Assembly (NCBI GenBank): GCA_002426015.1
Contig: DINS01000008.1
Span: 227,218 to 291,217, forward strand
Source: Flavobacteriaceae bacterium UBA5534
GTDB taxonomy: Bacteria > Bacteroidota > Bacteroidia > Flavobacteriales > Flavobacteriaceae
Reading direction: 5' to 3'
DNA length: 64,000 nucleotides
Shown here one piece after another: positions 8,189-16,862 of the stretch. Made by a program: the position numbers and the translations under genes. Below the pieces are notes generated by a model. The model made no database searches, was not told the DNA's origin, and was given only the letters and a program-made list of their open reading frames with translations. Position 1 is the stretch's first letter. Each line of letters starts with the position of its first letter.

Positions 8189-10558
8189 ATGGAACAATCC
8201 ACTTGTTTCCATTGTGGTGACAACTGCGGTAAAAATGTAATCAATTTTCAAGAAAAAACATTCTGCTGTAATGGCTGTAAGACTGTTTATGAAATTTTCT
8301 CTGAAAATGATTTAACATGCTATTACGATTTACAATCATCACCTGGAGCTATTCCAAAAGAGATTGAAGGAAAATATGATTTTCTAACTCAACAAAACAT
8401 CATAGATAAACTTGTGGAGTTTGATGATGGCAATACACAAATTGTCAATCTTTTTATTCCTCATATTCATTGTAGTTCATGTATTTGGATACTTGAAAAT
8501 TTAAATAAACTCAATAAAAACATTTCTCTATCACAAGTCGATTTTGGTAAAAAATCGGTTCGTGTACATTACAACTCCAAAGCCTATTCATTAAAAGAGG
8601 TTGTTGTATTGTTAAGTTCTATTGGGTATGAACCATATATAAGCCTTGATGATTTTTCTGCTGGAAAAAAACAGGTCAATAGAACTTTGATTTATAAATT
8701 AGGTATTGCAGGTTTTGCCTTTGGCAATGTCATGTTTTTATCCTTTCCAGAATATTTTGAGGTTGGCGAATTTTGGTTGGAACAATACAAGCCTCTCTTT
8801 AGGTGGTTGATGTTTGCATTTTCATTACCAGTCGTATTTTATGCCTCTCAAGATTATTTTATTTCGGCATATAAAGGATTACGTGCCAAAATATTAAATA
8901 TTGATGTTCCTATTGCGTTAGGAATAGTTGTTTTGTTCTTAAGAAGTACTATAGACATTGCATTCGATTTTGGTTCTGGTTTTTTTGATAGTTTAACAGG
9001 ACTGATTTTCTTTTTATTGCTCGGAAAGTTCTTTCAACAAAAAACCTACTCCTTTTTATCGTTTGAACGCGATTACAAATCCTATTTTCCAATTGCCATT
9101 ACCAAAATCACTTCAGAAGGCGAAGTTCCGATTCAAGTGTATGAAATTGTAAAAGGTGACCGATTGCTCATCAGAAATGAAGAATTGATTCCTGTTGATG
9201 GAATACTAATTAATGGCAATGCAAAAATTGATTACAGTTTTGTAACAGGTGAGTCAGAAACTATTTCTAAAAAATCAGGAGACAAGTTATTTTCAGGAGG
9301 AAAGCAGACTTCTGGAGTTATTGAAATGGAAGCCATAAAAACCGTTGAGCAAAGCTATCTTACCCAATTATGGAGCAATGATGTCTTTACAAAAGTAAAA
9401 GAAGATGGCTTTACAACGCTCACCAACACCATTAGTAAGCGTTTTACAATAGCTGTATTAAGCATTGCTTTTATTTCCACTACTTTTTGGTTATTTACAG
9501 ATGCATCTATTGCAATGAATGTATTCACTTCGGTGTTAATTATTGCTTGTCCTTGTGCCATTGCTTTGGCAGCACCTTTTACATTAGGAAATTTACTACG
9601 CATTTTTGGGAAACAAAAATTCTACCTCAAAAATGCCACTGTTATAGAACAATTGGCAGCCATCAATACCATTATTTTCGATAAAACAGGTACTATAACA
9701 TCAAACAAAAGAAGCACAGCAACTTATGATGGTATAACACTTTCAAAAGATGAAGAGTTGCTCTTAAAGAATACACTGCGTGGTTCTAACCATCCATTAA
9801 GCAGAACACTTTATGAGCTGTTAAAAGAGCATGATATTATCACACTAGATCAGTTTGAAGAACACCTCGGCAAAGGTATTGAAGCTACTCATAAAAAAAA
9901 CAAGATCAAAATTGGTTCAGCTGGTTTTGTAGGTGCATCTGACACTTCTGTTTTAAACACTACTGTCCATATAAGCGCTAATAATACTTACAAGGGAAAA
10001 TTTACATTTTATAATAGCTATCGTAAAGGTTTATCAAAATTATTTAATAAGCTAAAAAAACAATACGATTTGGTGATTCTCTCTGGAGATAATGAAGGTG
10101 AATTAGAGAATTTGAAAAAAATGCTGCCATCAAAAACAAAAATGTTATTTAATCAAAAGCCTGAAGATAAACTAGAATACATTAAATACCATCAAAGTGA
10201 AGGTGCTAAAGTCTTAATGATTGGTGATGGGTTGAATGATGCTGGAGCTTTGGCTCAAAGTAATGTTGGCATAGCTATATCAGAAAATGTGAATGTATTC
10301 TCTCCTGCTTGTGATGCTATTTTAGATGCAAGTCAATTCAACAAACTAAACAATTTTATAAAAGCTTCAAAATCGGCCATAAGTATCGTTAAATGGAGTT
10401 TTGCCTTGTCATTTATATACAATGTTATTGGACTTTATTTTGCAGTAACTGGTCAATTAGCACCAGTAATTGCAGCTATTTTAATGCCTTTGAGTTCTAT
10501 TAGTGTTGTAGTATTTACTACATTGGCAACAAATTTTATTGGCAGAAGATTAGAATGA
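8189..10558 (+). CDS. ccoI: Copper-translocating P1B-type ATPase of the cbb3 assembly pathway (CcoI/FixI)
   Basis: The 789-residue protein begins with a Cys-rich segment (CFHCGDNCG, CCNGC), then a heavy-metal-associated domain with C95-S-S-C98. The P-type ATPase core follows, with membrane motif C454-P-C456 and phosphorylation site D498-KTGT, then the hinge motif 'GDGLNDAGAL'. These features assign it to Cu(I) P1B ATPases. Its position before ccoS and ccoNO marks it as the CcoI type, which exports copper for oxidase maturation and not for detoxification. An Fnr-type site precedes it. The next gene, ccoS, has its own Fnr-type promoter. Confidence 0.95.
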   Translation: MEQSTCFHCGDNCGKNVINFQEKTFCCNGCKTVYEIFSENDLTCYYDLQSSPGAIPKEIEGKYDFLTQQNIIDKLVEFDDGNTQIVNLFIPHIHCSSCIWILENLNKLNKNISLSQVDFGKKSVRVHYNSKAYSLKEVVVLLSSIGYEPYISLDDFSAGKKQVNRTLIYKLGIAGFAFGNVMFLSFPEYFEVGEFWLEQYKPLFRWLMFAFSLPVVFYASQDYFISAYKGLRAKILNIDVPIALGIVVLFLRSTIDIAFDFGSGFFDSLTGLIFFLLLGKFFQQKTYSFLSFERDYKSYFPIAITKITSEGEVPIQVYEIVKGDRLLIRNEELIPVDGILINGNAKIDYSFVTGESETISKKSGDKLFSGGKQTSGVIEMEAIKTVEQSYLTQLWSNDVFTKVKEDGFTTLTNTISKRFTIAVLSIAFISTTFWLFTDASIAMNVFTSVLIIACPCAIALAAPFTLGNLLRIFGKQKFYLKNATVIEQLAAINTIIFDKTGTITSNKRSTATYDGITLSKDEELLLKNTLRGSNHPLSRTLYELLKEHDIITLDQFEEHLGKGIEATHKKNKIKIGSAGFVGASDTSVLNTTVHISANNTYKGKFTFYNSYRKGLSKLFNKLKKQYDLVILSGDNEGELENLKKMLPSKTKMLFNQKPEDKLEYIKYHQSEGAKVLMIGDGLNDAGALAQSNVGIAISENVNVFSPACDAILDASQFNKLNNFIKASKSAISIVKWSFALSFIYNVIGLYFAVTGQLAPVIAAILMPLSSISVVVFTTLATNFIGRRLE

Positions 10559-10574
10559 GTAAAAATAACCAAAT

Positions 10575-10618
10575 ATGATAAATGTCATGTTTTAACAACG
10601 TGTTCAAACGTAATTTTG
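10575..10618 (+). promoter_or_regulatory. Fnr-type operator plus -7 box upstream of ccoS-ccoNO
   Basis: The palindrome ATGATAAATGTCAT (10575-10588) has one mismatch to perfect symmetry. A consensus -7 box TAATTTTG lies at 10611-10618. Centre-to-G spacing is 36.5 bp, identical to the other four sites. Transcription should start near 10622, giving a leader of about 17 nt before ccoS. Confidence 0.85.
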
Positions 10619-10638
10619 AGCCATAACTTCAAATAGGT

Positions 10639-10821
10639 ATGAGTGTTATATATATTTTATTAACTATCAGCATTATAGTAGCCATCGTGTTCTTTGTCGC
10701 ATTCATTTTTGCCGTGAAAAATGGCCAATATGATGACAGCTATACACCTTCGGTTCGTATGCTTTTTGAAGATGAACTTGTAAAAGAAAAAACAAAAAAA
10801 CCAATACAATCTAAAGACTAA
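10639..10821 (+). CDS. ccoS: cbb3 oxidase assembly protein CcoS
   Basis: This 60-residue protein has a single N-terminal transmembrane helix ('VIYILLTISIIVAIVFFVAFIFAV') followed by the short CcoS signature 'KNGQYDD...VRMLFED'. CcoS is needed for cofactor insertion into the cbb3 catalytic subunit. It lies 11 bp before ccoNO and is the first gene after the second Fnr-type promoter. Confidence 0.93.
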   Translation: MSVIYILLTISIIVAIVFFVAFIFAVKNGQYDDSYTPSVRMLFEDELVKEKTKKPIQSKD

Positions 10822-10832
10822 TCAGAATCACT

Positions 10833-13022
10833 ATGGAAATGCAACAATTTTATTACGATAATAAGATCGTTAAAAATTTTATCTACGCCACAATACTTTG
10901 GGGTGTTGTAGGAATGATAGTAGGCTTAATGATCGCCTTTCTTTTTATTTTCCCTAACTACATGGAAGGTATTTCTTGGTTGAGTTTTGGTCGATTGCGA
11001 CCGCTTCATACCAATGCCGTTATTTTTGCCTTTGTTGGAAATGCTATTTTTGCTGGTGTTTACTATTCTTCCCAACGATTATTAAAAGCCAGAATGTTCA
11101 GTGATTTATTGAGCAAAATTAACTTTTGGGGATGGCAACTTATTATTGTTGGTGCAGCAATAACATTGCCTTTAGGCTATACAACTTCTAAAGAATATGC
11201 TGAATTGGAATGGCCATTTGACATTGCCATTGCATTGGTTTGGGTTGTTTTTGGTTGGAATCTTATCGGAACTATTCTAAAAAGAAGACAACGACACTTG
11301 TATGTCGCTATTTGGTTTTATATAGCTACGTTCGTAACTGTTGCAGTACTTCATATCTTTAATAGCCTAGAGTTACCTGTGAGTGCCTTAAAGAGCTATT
11401 CGGTATATGCTGGCGTACAAGATGCATTGGTACAATGGTGGTATGGTCATAATGCTGTCGCGTTTTTCTTGACCACTCCGTTTTTAGGTTTGATGTACTA
11501 TTTTGTGCCAAAAGCTGCTAACAGACCTGTCTATTCATATCGATTATCTATCATACACTTCTGGTCTTTGATATTCATCTACATTTGGGCTGGACCACAC
11601 CATTTACTTTATACTGCTCTACCAGAATGGGCTCAAAATTTAGGTGTTGCATTTTCTGTAATGTTATTGATGCCTTCTTGGGGAGGAATGATCAACGGAC
11701 TACTAACCCTTCGTGGAGCTTGGGACAAAGTACGTGTTGACCCAGTGCTTAAATTTATGGTGGTCGCTATTACTGGTTATGGTATGGCAACTTTTGAAGG
11801 ACCAATGTTATCGCTCAAAAACGTTAATGCCATAGCACATTTTACCGATTGGATTATAGCACACGTTCACGTTGGAGCATTGGCATGGAACGGGTTTTTA
11901 GCCTTCGGTATGATTTATTGGTTGGTACCTAGACTGTTTAAAACCAAATTATATTCTATAAAACTTGCAAACTTTCACTTTTGGATTGGCACATTAGGTA
12001 TTATTTTATACGCATTACCATTATATGTTGCAGGTTTCACTCAAGCAAGTATGTGGAAACAATTTAGACCAGATGGTAATTTGGTATATGGTAACTTTTT
12101 AGAAACCGTTACAGAGATCATGCCAATGTACTGGATGCGTGCCATAGGTGGTACTCTATACATCACAGGAATGCTCGTACTTGTATACAACGTGTATGTA
12201 ACCATTAAACAAGGAAGCAAAGTAGAAGACGAATTGGCCGAAGCTGCAGCTTTAGAGCGTGTTTCTAAAAAACGTGTAGCTGGCGAAGGATGGCACACTT
12301 GGTTAGAGCGTAAGCCAGTACAATTAACCGTTCTTGCTACAATTGCCATCTTAATTGGTGGTATCGTACAAATTGTGCCTACCATTATGGTAAAATCCAA
12401 CATTCCTACCATTAGCAGTGTGAAACCTTATACACCTTTAGAATTAGAAGGGCGTGATATTTATATACGTGAAGGTTGTGTTGGCTGTCATTCACAAATG
12501 GTAAGACCTTTTAGAAGTGAGGTAGCGCGTTATGGCGAATACTCAAAAGCTGGTGAATATGTTTATGACCATCCATTCCTATGGGGAAGTAAGCGTACTG
12601 GACCAGACCTACATAGAGTCGGTCAAAAGTATTCAGACAATTGGCACTTTAATCATATGTACGATCCGCAAAGCACATCATCTGGTTCTATTATGCCATC
12701 ATACCAATGGTTAATTAGAAGCGAGTTAGACAAATCCCAAACAGAGGATAAAATGAAAGTAATGGTAAAATTAGGGGTGCCATATACAGATGAAGATATT
12801 GCAAATGCTCAAAAGCAAATGTTAGAGCAAGGCACCAAAATTGAACAAAACCTTTATAGTGATCCAGATTTTGTGACTGCTTATGAAAACGACAAGAAAA
12901 GTTCTGGTGACGACTTCGTTGAAATGAAAAACAGAGAGATTGTAGCACTTATTGCATATTTACAACGGCTAGGAACCGATATAAAAATTCAAGATCTAGA
13001 AGACAAAACCACTCAAAACTAA
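10833..13022 (+). CDS. ccoNO: Fused cbb3-type cytochrome c oxidase subunits I and II (CcoN-CcoO)
   Basis: The 729-residue protein combines the multi-helix heme-copper catalytic subunit CcoN (about residues 1-490) with the membrane-anchored cytochrome c subunit CcoO (about 500-729). Conserved His residues include those in 'WWYGHNAVAFFLT', 'GPHHLLYT' and 'FTDWIIAHVHVG'. The CcoO part carries one heme c site, C549-VGC552-H553. This fusion is usual in Bacteroidota, while proteobacteria keep separate genes. The enzyme is a high-affinity terminal oxidase for low oxygen. It is followed 6 bp later by the CcoQ-like gene. Confidence 0.96.
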   Translation: MEMQQFYYDNKIVKNFIYATILWGVVGMIVGLMIAFLFIFPNYMEGISWLSFGRLRPLHTNAVIFAFVGNAIFAGVYYSSQRLLKARMFSDLLSKINFWGWQLIIVGAAITLPLGYTTSKEYAELEWPFDIAIALVWVVFGWNLIGTILKRRQRHLYVAIWFYIATFVTVAVLHIFNSLELPVSALKSYSVYAGVQDALVQWWYGHNAVAFFLTTPFLGLMYYFVPKAANRPVYSYRLSIIHFWSLIFIYIWAGPHHLLYTALPEWAQNLGVAFSVMLLMPSWGGMINGLLTLRGAWDKVRVDPVLKFMVVAITGYGMATFEGPMLSLKNVNAIAHFTDWIIAHVHVGALAWNGFLAFGMIYWLVPRLFKTKLYSIKLANFHFWIGTLGIILYALPLYVAGFTQASMWKQFRPDGNLVYGNFLETVTEIMPMYWMRAIGGTLYITGMLVLVYNVYVTIKQGSKVEDELAEAAALERVSKKRVAGEGWHTWLERKPVQLTVLATIAILIGGIVQIVPTIMVKSNIPTISSVKPYTPLELEGRDIYIREGCVGCHSQMVRPFRSEVARYGEYSKAGEYVYDHPFLWGSKRTGPDLHRVGQKYSDNWHFNHMYDPQSTSSGSIMPSYQWLIRSELDKSQTEDKMKVMVKLGVPYTDEDIANAQKQMLEQGTKIEQNLYSDPDFVTAYENDKKSSGDDFVEMKNREIVALIAYLQRLGTDIKIQDLEDKTTQN

Positions 13023-13028
13023 AGCATT

Positions 13029-13217
13029 ATGTTAAAATTCGTAAAAAACCATATGGAGAGCATAACTGGAATTGAAATATATCCAATCATCTCCTTACTT
13101 ATATTCTTTACTTTTTTTGTGATACTATTTTGGTGGGTTTTCACAGCAAAAAAAGATTACATCAATAAAGTAAGCAACCTTCCATTAGATAACCAACAAA
13201 ACGACACGATATCATGA
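13029..13217 (+). CDS. ccoQ: CcoQ-like small cbb3 oxidase subunit
   Basis: The 62-residue protein has one transmembrane helix ('YPIISLLIFFTFFVILFWWVFTA') followed by a short hydrophilic tail starting KKDYINK, matching CcoQ/FixQ in size, topology and position between ccoNO and ccoP. Its stop codon overlaps the ATG of ccoP (ATGA), which suggests translational coupling. CcoQ proteins stabilise the oxidase complex. Confidence 0.88.
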   Translation: MLKFVKNHMESITGIEIYPIISLLIFFTFFVILFWWVFTAKKDYINKVSNLPLDNQQNDTIS

Positions 13218-14161
13218 GACAGTTATTTCCATCATATGTAAGAGTTCCGTTAGTATTCTTTACCATCTTCGGACTCATAGAGTTTTTTGTAGATTCGGGT
13301 AATGAGCCTGCTTTTTTAAAGTATCCTATAATCATGTTGTTTTTAGCATTGGTTTTTTTAATCATTATTGCTATCGAAGCTATTGTTGGTGCATTAGAAA
13401 ATGTGATGTTCCAAAGCCTTGATGAAGCAGCCAAAGAACGATATCTCGCTTCAAAAAACAAATCTGTTAAATTCACTTGGTTAAGTACCACTTATAAAAA
13501 ATTAGTAGGTACAAAACCAATTGAAAAAGAGCAAGAGTTAATATTGGACCACAATTATGACGGTATCAAGGAATTGGATAACGACCTACCGCCTTGGTGG
13601 CTTTATGGATTTTATGCATCCATCATTTTTGGAGCAATCTATTTAGTTAAATACCATATTTTTGATGGTGACACTCAATATGATGAACTCGAAACCGAGT
13701 ATGCACAAGCAAAAATCGAACTTGAAGAGTACAAGAAAACTGCTAAAGATTTGGTCGATTTCAATACTGTGACTGTATTAACTGACGCTGCTGATATTGC
13801 CAATGGTAAAGCTATATATCAAGAAAACTGTGTGGCATGTCATATGCCAGATGGTGGTGGAGGTATTGGGCCAAACCTTACCGACAATCGCTGGATTCTT
13901 GGTGGTGGCATAAAAAACGTGTTTCATACGATTAGCGAAGGCGGACGTAATGGAAAAGGTATGATTGCATGGAAACAAAGTTTGAAACCAGCAGAAATGG
14001 CTCAAGTGGCAAGTTATGTATTGACCTTACAAGGGACAACACCTGCAAATCCAAAAGAAGCTGAAGGTGACATTTGGGTTGATGAGAATGCACCAAAAAG
14101 TGATGTTCCAACCGAGGCAATAGAAGTAAAAACCGATTCAGTGATAACAATCAAAAATTAA
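13214..14161 (+). CDS. ccoP: cbb3 oxidase subunit III, single-heme CcoP
   Basis: The 315-residue protein has two N-terminal hydrophobic segments (about residues 8-26 and 36-62), a cytoplasmic stretch, the CcoP N-terminal signature ('DNDLPPWWLYGFYASIIFG') with another membrane helix, and one cytochrome c domain with C206-VAC209-H210. Proteobacterial CcoP has two heme c groups and this protein shows only one. It passes electrons to CcoO. A C-terminal acidic tail follows the cytochrome domain. The repeat-containing gap after this gene separates it from ccoG. Confidence 0.94.
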   Translation: MRQLFPSYVRVPLVFFTIFGLIEFFVDSGNEPAFLKYPIIMLFLALVFLIIIAIEAIVGALENVMFQSLDEAAKERYLASKNKSVKFTWLSTTYKKLVGTKPIEKEQELILDHNYDGIKELDNDLPPWWLYGFYASIIFGAIYLVKYHIFDGDTQYDELETEYAQAKIELEEYKKTAKDLVDFNTVTVLTDAADIANGKAIYQENCVACHMPDGGGGIGPNLTDNRWILGGGIKNVFHTISEGGRNGKGMIAWKQSLKPAEMAQVASYVLTLQGTTPANPKEAEGDIWVDENAPKSDVPTEAIEVKTDSVITIKN

Positions 14162-14202
14162 ACTAGAATAAAGGCTTCCTAAAAACATACATCTATCACA
14201 TC

Positions 14203-14246
14203 GAGCATGGTCGAGATGCCAAGATCAAAGATTTTCGACCATGCTC
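14203..14246. repeat. Imperfectly spaced 12-bp inverted repeat, REP-like, between ccoP and ccoG
   Basis: Perfect 12-bp arms GAGCATGGTCGA (14203-14214) and TCGACCATGCTC (14235-14246) flank a 20-nt loop, with 'AAATGACAG' after the right arm. The sequence resembles the TCGA-rich dispersed intergenic repeats familiar from many flavobacterial genomes. It could form a stable hairpin in the mRNA between ccoP and ccoG and adjust relative expression. Confidence 0.75.
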
Positions 14247-14270
14247 TAAATGACAGCTTTAATCAAAACC

Positions 14271-15695
14271 ATGGAAACACCAGAAAACGAAACATTCAGA
14301 GATTCTATTGGTACTGTAACCAAAGAGGGAAAGCGTGCTTGGGTGTTTCCAAAAAAACCAAGTGGTAAACTTTACGATTACCGAAAAGTAGTGAGCTACA
14401 TTTTATTGGTGTTTTTTATCAGCTCTCCATTTATAAAAGTGAATGGGAATCAATTTTTGATGTTCAATATTTTAGAGCGTCGATTTAATATTTTCGGATT
14501 TCAGTTTTGGCCACAAGATTTTCATTTGTTTGTCATATCAATGATAATCGGTGTTATTGCCATTACCTTGTTCACTGTCGCTTTTGGTCGTATTTTCTGT
14601 GGATGGATTTGTCCACAAACCATTTTCATGGAAATGGTATTTAGACGAATTGAATATTGGATTGATGGTGACAGAGGTGCTCAAATGCGATTGGACAGAC
14701 AAGCATGGAATGCTGAAAAAATAAGAAAACGTAGTCTCAAATGGTTCATTTTCCTAGTCATTTCATTCATCATAGCCAATGTGTTTTTAGCTTATCTGAT
14801 AGGAAGCGATAAGTTGATAAAGTACATAACCGACGGACCGATGGAACATCTTGGCACTTTGTTCCCTCTGATCATTTTTACGGCAGTATTTTATTTTGTT
14901 TTTGCATGGTTTAGAGAACAGGTTTGTATTATTGCCTGTCCATACGGTAGATTGCAAGGTGTGCTATTGGATACCAAATCAATTGTAGTGGCTTATGACC
15001 ATAAACGAGGTGAAGCAGAAAACGGTCGAAAAAAATTCAGGAAAAACGAAGACCGAGAAGCTCTGGGTTATGGCGATTGTATCGATTGCTTTCAGTGTGT
15101 GAATGTTTGCCCAACCGGAATTGATATCAGAAACGGAACTCAATTGGAGTGTGTTAACTGTACTGCCTGCATTGACGAATGTGACCATATTATGGAAAGC
15201 ATCAACTTGCCAAAAGGGCTTATTCGTTATGCGAGTGAAGAGGAAATAGAAAAGAAAAAGAAGTTTGAGTTTACGCCAAGACTCAAAGGGTACTCTGCTG
15301 TTTTATTGATTCTAACTGGTGTCTTAATTGGTATGTTAATGCTGCGAAACGATATAGAGGCCAACATTTTGCGACTCCCGGGACAATTATACGAACATAA
15401 AGAAGGCAGCATCATAAGCAATGTGTTTACATACAAACTGGTTAACAAAACCTCTAAAGATATTGAGCATATCAGCTTTAAGCTTCGCAAATATAAAGGC
15501 AACATTAAGTTGGTGTCAACTAAAGAAAACGTCATCGTACCACAACAAGGAATGGCCGAAGGCACCATGTTCATCGAGATTGACAAAAAAGATTTAAATG
15601 GTGATAAAAACAAGCTTACCATTGAGGTTTATAGCAATAACGAATTGATAGAAACAACAACGGTGAATTTTTTAGGCCCTAGAAGTTTCAATTAA
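14271..15695 (+). CDS. ccoG: cbb3 oxidase accessory 4Fe-4S protein CcoG
   Basis: I place the start at METPENETFRD (14271), since CcoG homologues begin near here; an ATG at 14250 would add seven residues and lie directly against the repeat. The 474-residue protein has N-terminal membrane helices, 'GRIFCGWICPQTIFME', a second cysteine pair in 'CIIACPYGRLQG', two ferredoxin-type clusters ('CIDCFQCVNVCPTG' and 'CVNCTACIDECDH'), and a C-terminal Ig-like FixG domain. CcoG is reported to act as a cupric reductase that feeds copper into cbb3 assembly. Confidence 0.94.
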   Translation: METPENETFRDSIGTVTKEGKRAWVFPKKPSGKLYDYRKVVSYILLVFFISSPFIKVNGNQFLMFNILERRFNIFGFQFWPQDFHLFVISMIIGVIAITLFTVAFGRIFCGWICPQTIFMEMVFRRIEYWIDGDRGAQMRLDRQAWNAEKIRKRSLKWFIFLVISFIIANVFLAYLIGSDKLIKYITDGPMEHLGTLFPLIIFTAVFYFVFAWFREQVCIIACPYGRLQGVLLDTKSIVVAYDHKRGEAENGRKKFRKNEDREALGYGDCIDCFQCVNVCPTGIDIRNGTQLECVNCTACIDECDHIMESINLPKGLIRYASEEEIEKKKKFEFTPRLKGYSAVLLILTGVLIGMLMLRNDIEANILRLPGQLYEHKEGSIISNVFTYKLVNKTSKDIEHISFKLRKYKGNIKLVSTKENVIVPQQGMAEGTMFIEIDKKDLNGDKNKLTIEVYSNNELIETTTVNFLGPRSFN

Positions 15696-15707
15696 ACACT
15701 AAACATC

Positions 15708-16154
15708 ATGAAAATAAATTGGGGAACAGGAATCGTATTGGCATTTATAGGCTTTATAAGCTTTATCATGTATTTCGTCATCAACATGAACATCAACAAA
15801 AAGTACGATCATGATTTGGTAATCGAAAATTATTACGGTCAAGAGTTGGAATTCCAAAATGACATCGACAAACAGAACAATGCCAAAACACTCGAAAAAA
15901 ACATTAGTTGGACAAAAACTGATGAAGGCATATTAATAGCATTTCCAGAAACATTTGAAGCAAAAGATATTTCTGGAAAAGTGTTCCTATACAGACCATC
16001 TAATAAACAATTGGACTTTGAAACCACAATTTCTTTGTCTGACCATACTTTGCTCATACCTGACAAACGTTTGTTAGGTGGTCGTTGGAACCTCTCTGTT
16101 GATTGGAAAGTTAATGGAAATTCTTATCTCTACAAAAAAGAAATCACTTACTAA
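15708..16154 (+). CDS. ccoH: FixH/CcoH family protein
   Basis: The 148-residue protein has one N-terminal transmembrane helix ('GTGIVLAFIGFISFIMYFVIN') and a periplasmic beta-sandwich typical of FixH ('VIENYYGQELEFQNDIDK', 'WNLSVDWKVNG'). CcoH helps cbb3 assembly and stays associated with the complex. It begins 12 bp after ccoG and its stop is directly abutted by the next ATG. Confidence 0.92.
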   Translation: MKINWGTGIVLAFIGFISFIMYFVINMNINKKYDHDLVIENYYGQELEFQNDIDKQNNAKTLEKNISWTKTDEGILIAFPETFEAKDISGKVFLYRPSNKQLDFETTISLSDHTLLIPDKRLLGGRWNLSVDWKVNGNSYLYKKEITY

Positions 16155-16856
16155 ATGTTATGGTCGGCATTCATATTGGGACTATTAGGAAGTTTTCACT
16201 GCGTAGGCATGTGTGGACCGATTGCCTTTATGTTGCCTGTAGATAGAAGCAACTCGTTTAGAAAAGTCACGCAAATTTTTACTTATCATTTTGGTCGCTT
16301 ATTAGCATATAGTATCATTGGATTGTTTTTTGGGTTGGTTGGAAAAAGCCTTTACATCTTCGGTTTGCAACAACAATTATCGATTGCCATTGGTGTATTG
16401 ATGATTGTGGTGGTTTTGATTCCTGTGCAAACATTTAACAAATACAACTTTTCTAAACCCATTTACAGCATCATCTCAAAAGTAAAGTCTTCCCTTGGCA
16501 AAGCCTTAAAGAAAAAAACTGCTGACACGTTTCTGACCATCGGTTTTCTAAACGGCTTTTTACCTTGCGGATTGGTCTATATGGCTGTTTTTGCATCATT
16601 GGCTATGCCAAATGCTACTCAAGGCAGTTTGTATATGGCTTTATTTGGTTTGGGCACCATTCCGTTGATGACTTCTGCAATATATCTTGGAAAGTTTTTG
16701 AATACAAGAATGAAACAACGCATCCAAAAAGCGATTCCAGTGTTTGTAATTATCATTGGAATGTTATTTATTGTTCGTGGTTTGGGCTTGGGAATTCCTT
16801 ACCTATCGCCTGCTCCAGTTACTGAAATAGCAACTGGAAACATTGAATGTCATTAG
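16155..16856 (+). CDS. Sulfite exporter TauE/SafE-like (UreH-type) membrane protein of the cbb3 operon
   Basis: The 233-residue protein has about six transmembrane helices. Its motifs 'GLLGSFHCVGMCGPIAFML' and 'GFLNGFLPCGLVYMAVF' contain conserved Cys, His and Met residues typical of the CcoG/H-linked SafE subgroup. Members next to cco genes are thought to take part in copper handling, but transport has not been shown for this protein. The start codon directly follows the ccoH stop, so it is the last gene of the operon. It converges on the copper-receptor gene with a 6-bp gap. Confidence 0.88.
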   Translation: MLWSAFILGLLGSFHCVGMCGPIAFMLPVDRSNSFRKVTQIFTYHFGRLLAYSIIGLFFGLVGKSLYIFGLQQQLSIAIGVLMIVVVLIPVQTFNKYNFSKPIYSIISKVKSSLGKALKKKTADTFLTIGFLNGFLPCGLVYMAVFASLAMPNATQGSLYMALFGLGTIPLMTSAIYLGKFLNTRMKQRIQKAIPVFVIIIGMLFIVRGLGLGIPYLSPAPVTEIATGNIECH

Positions 16857-16862
16857 ACATTT

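Noticed and set aside
14250..14270. Upstream ATG of ccoG
   Set aside because: It would add MTALIKT, which is not typical of CcoG, and lies against the inverted repeat. The METPENETFRD start at 14271 fits the family.
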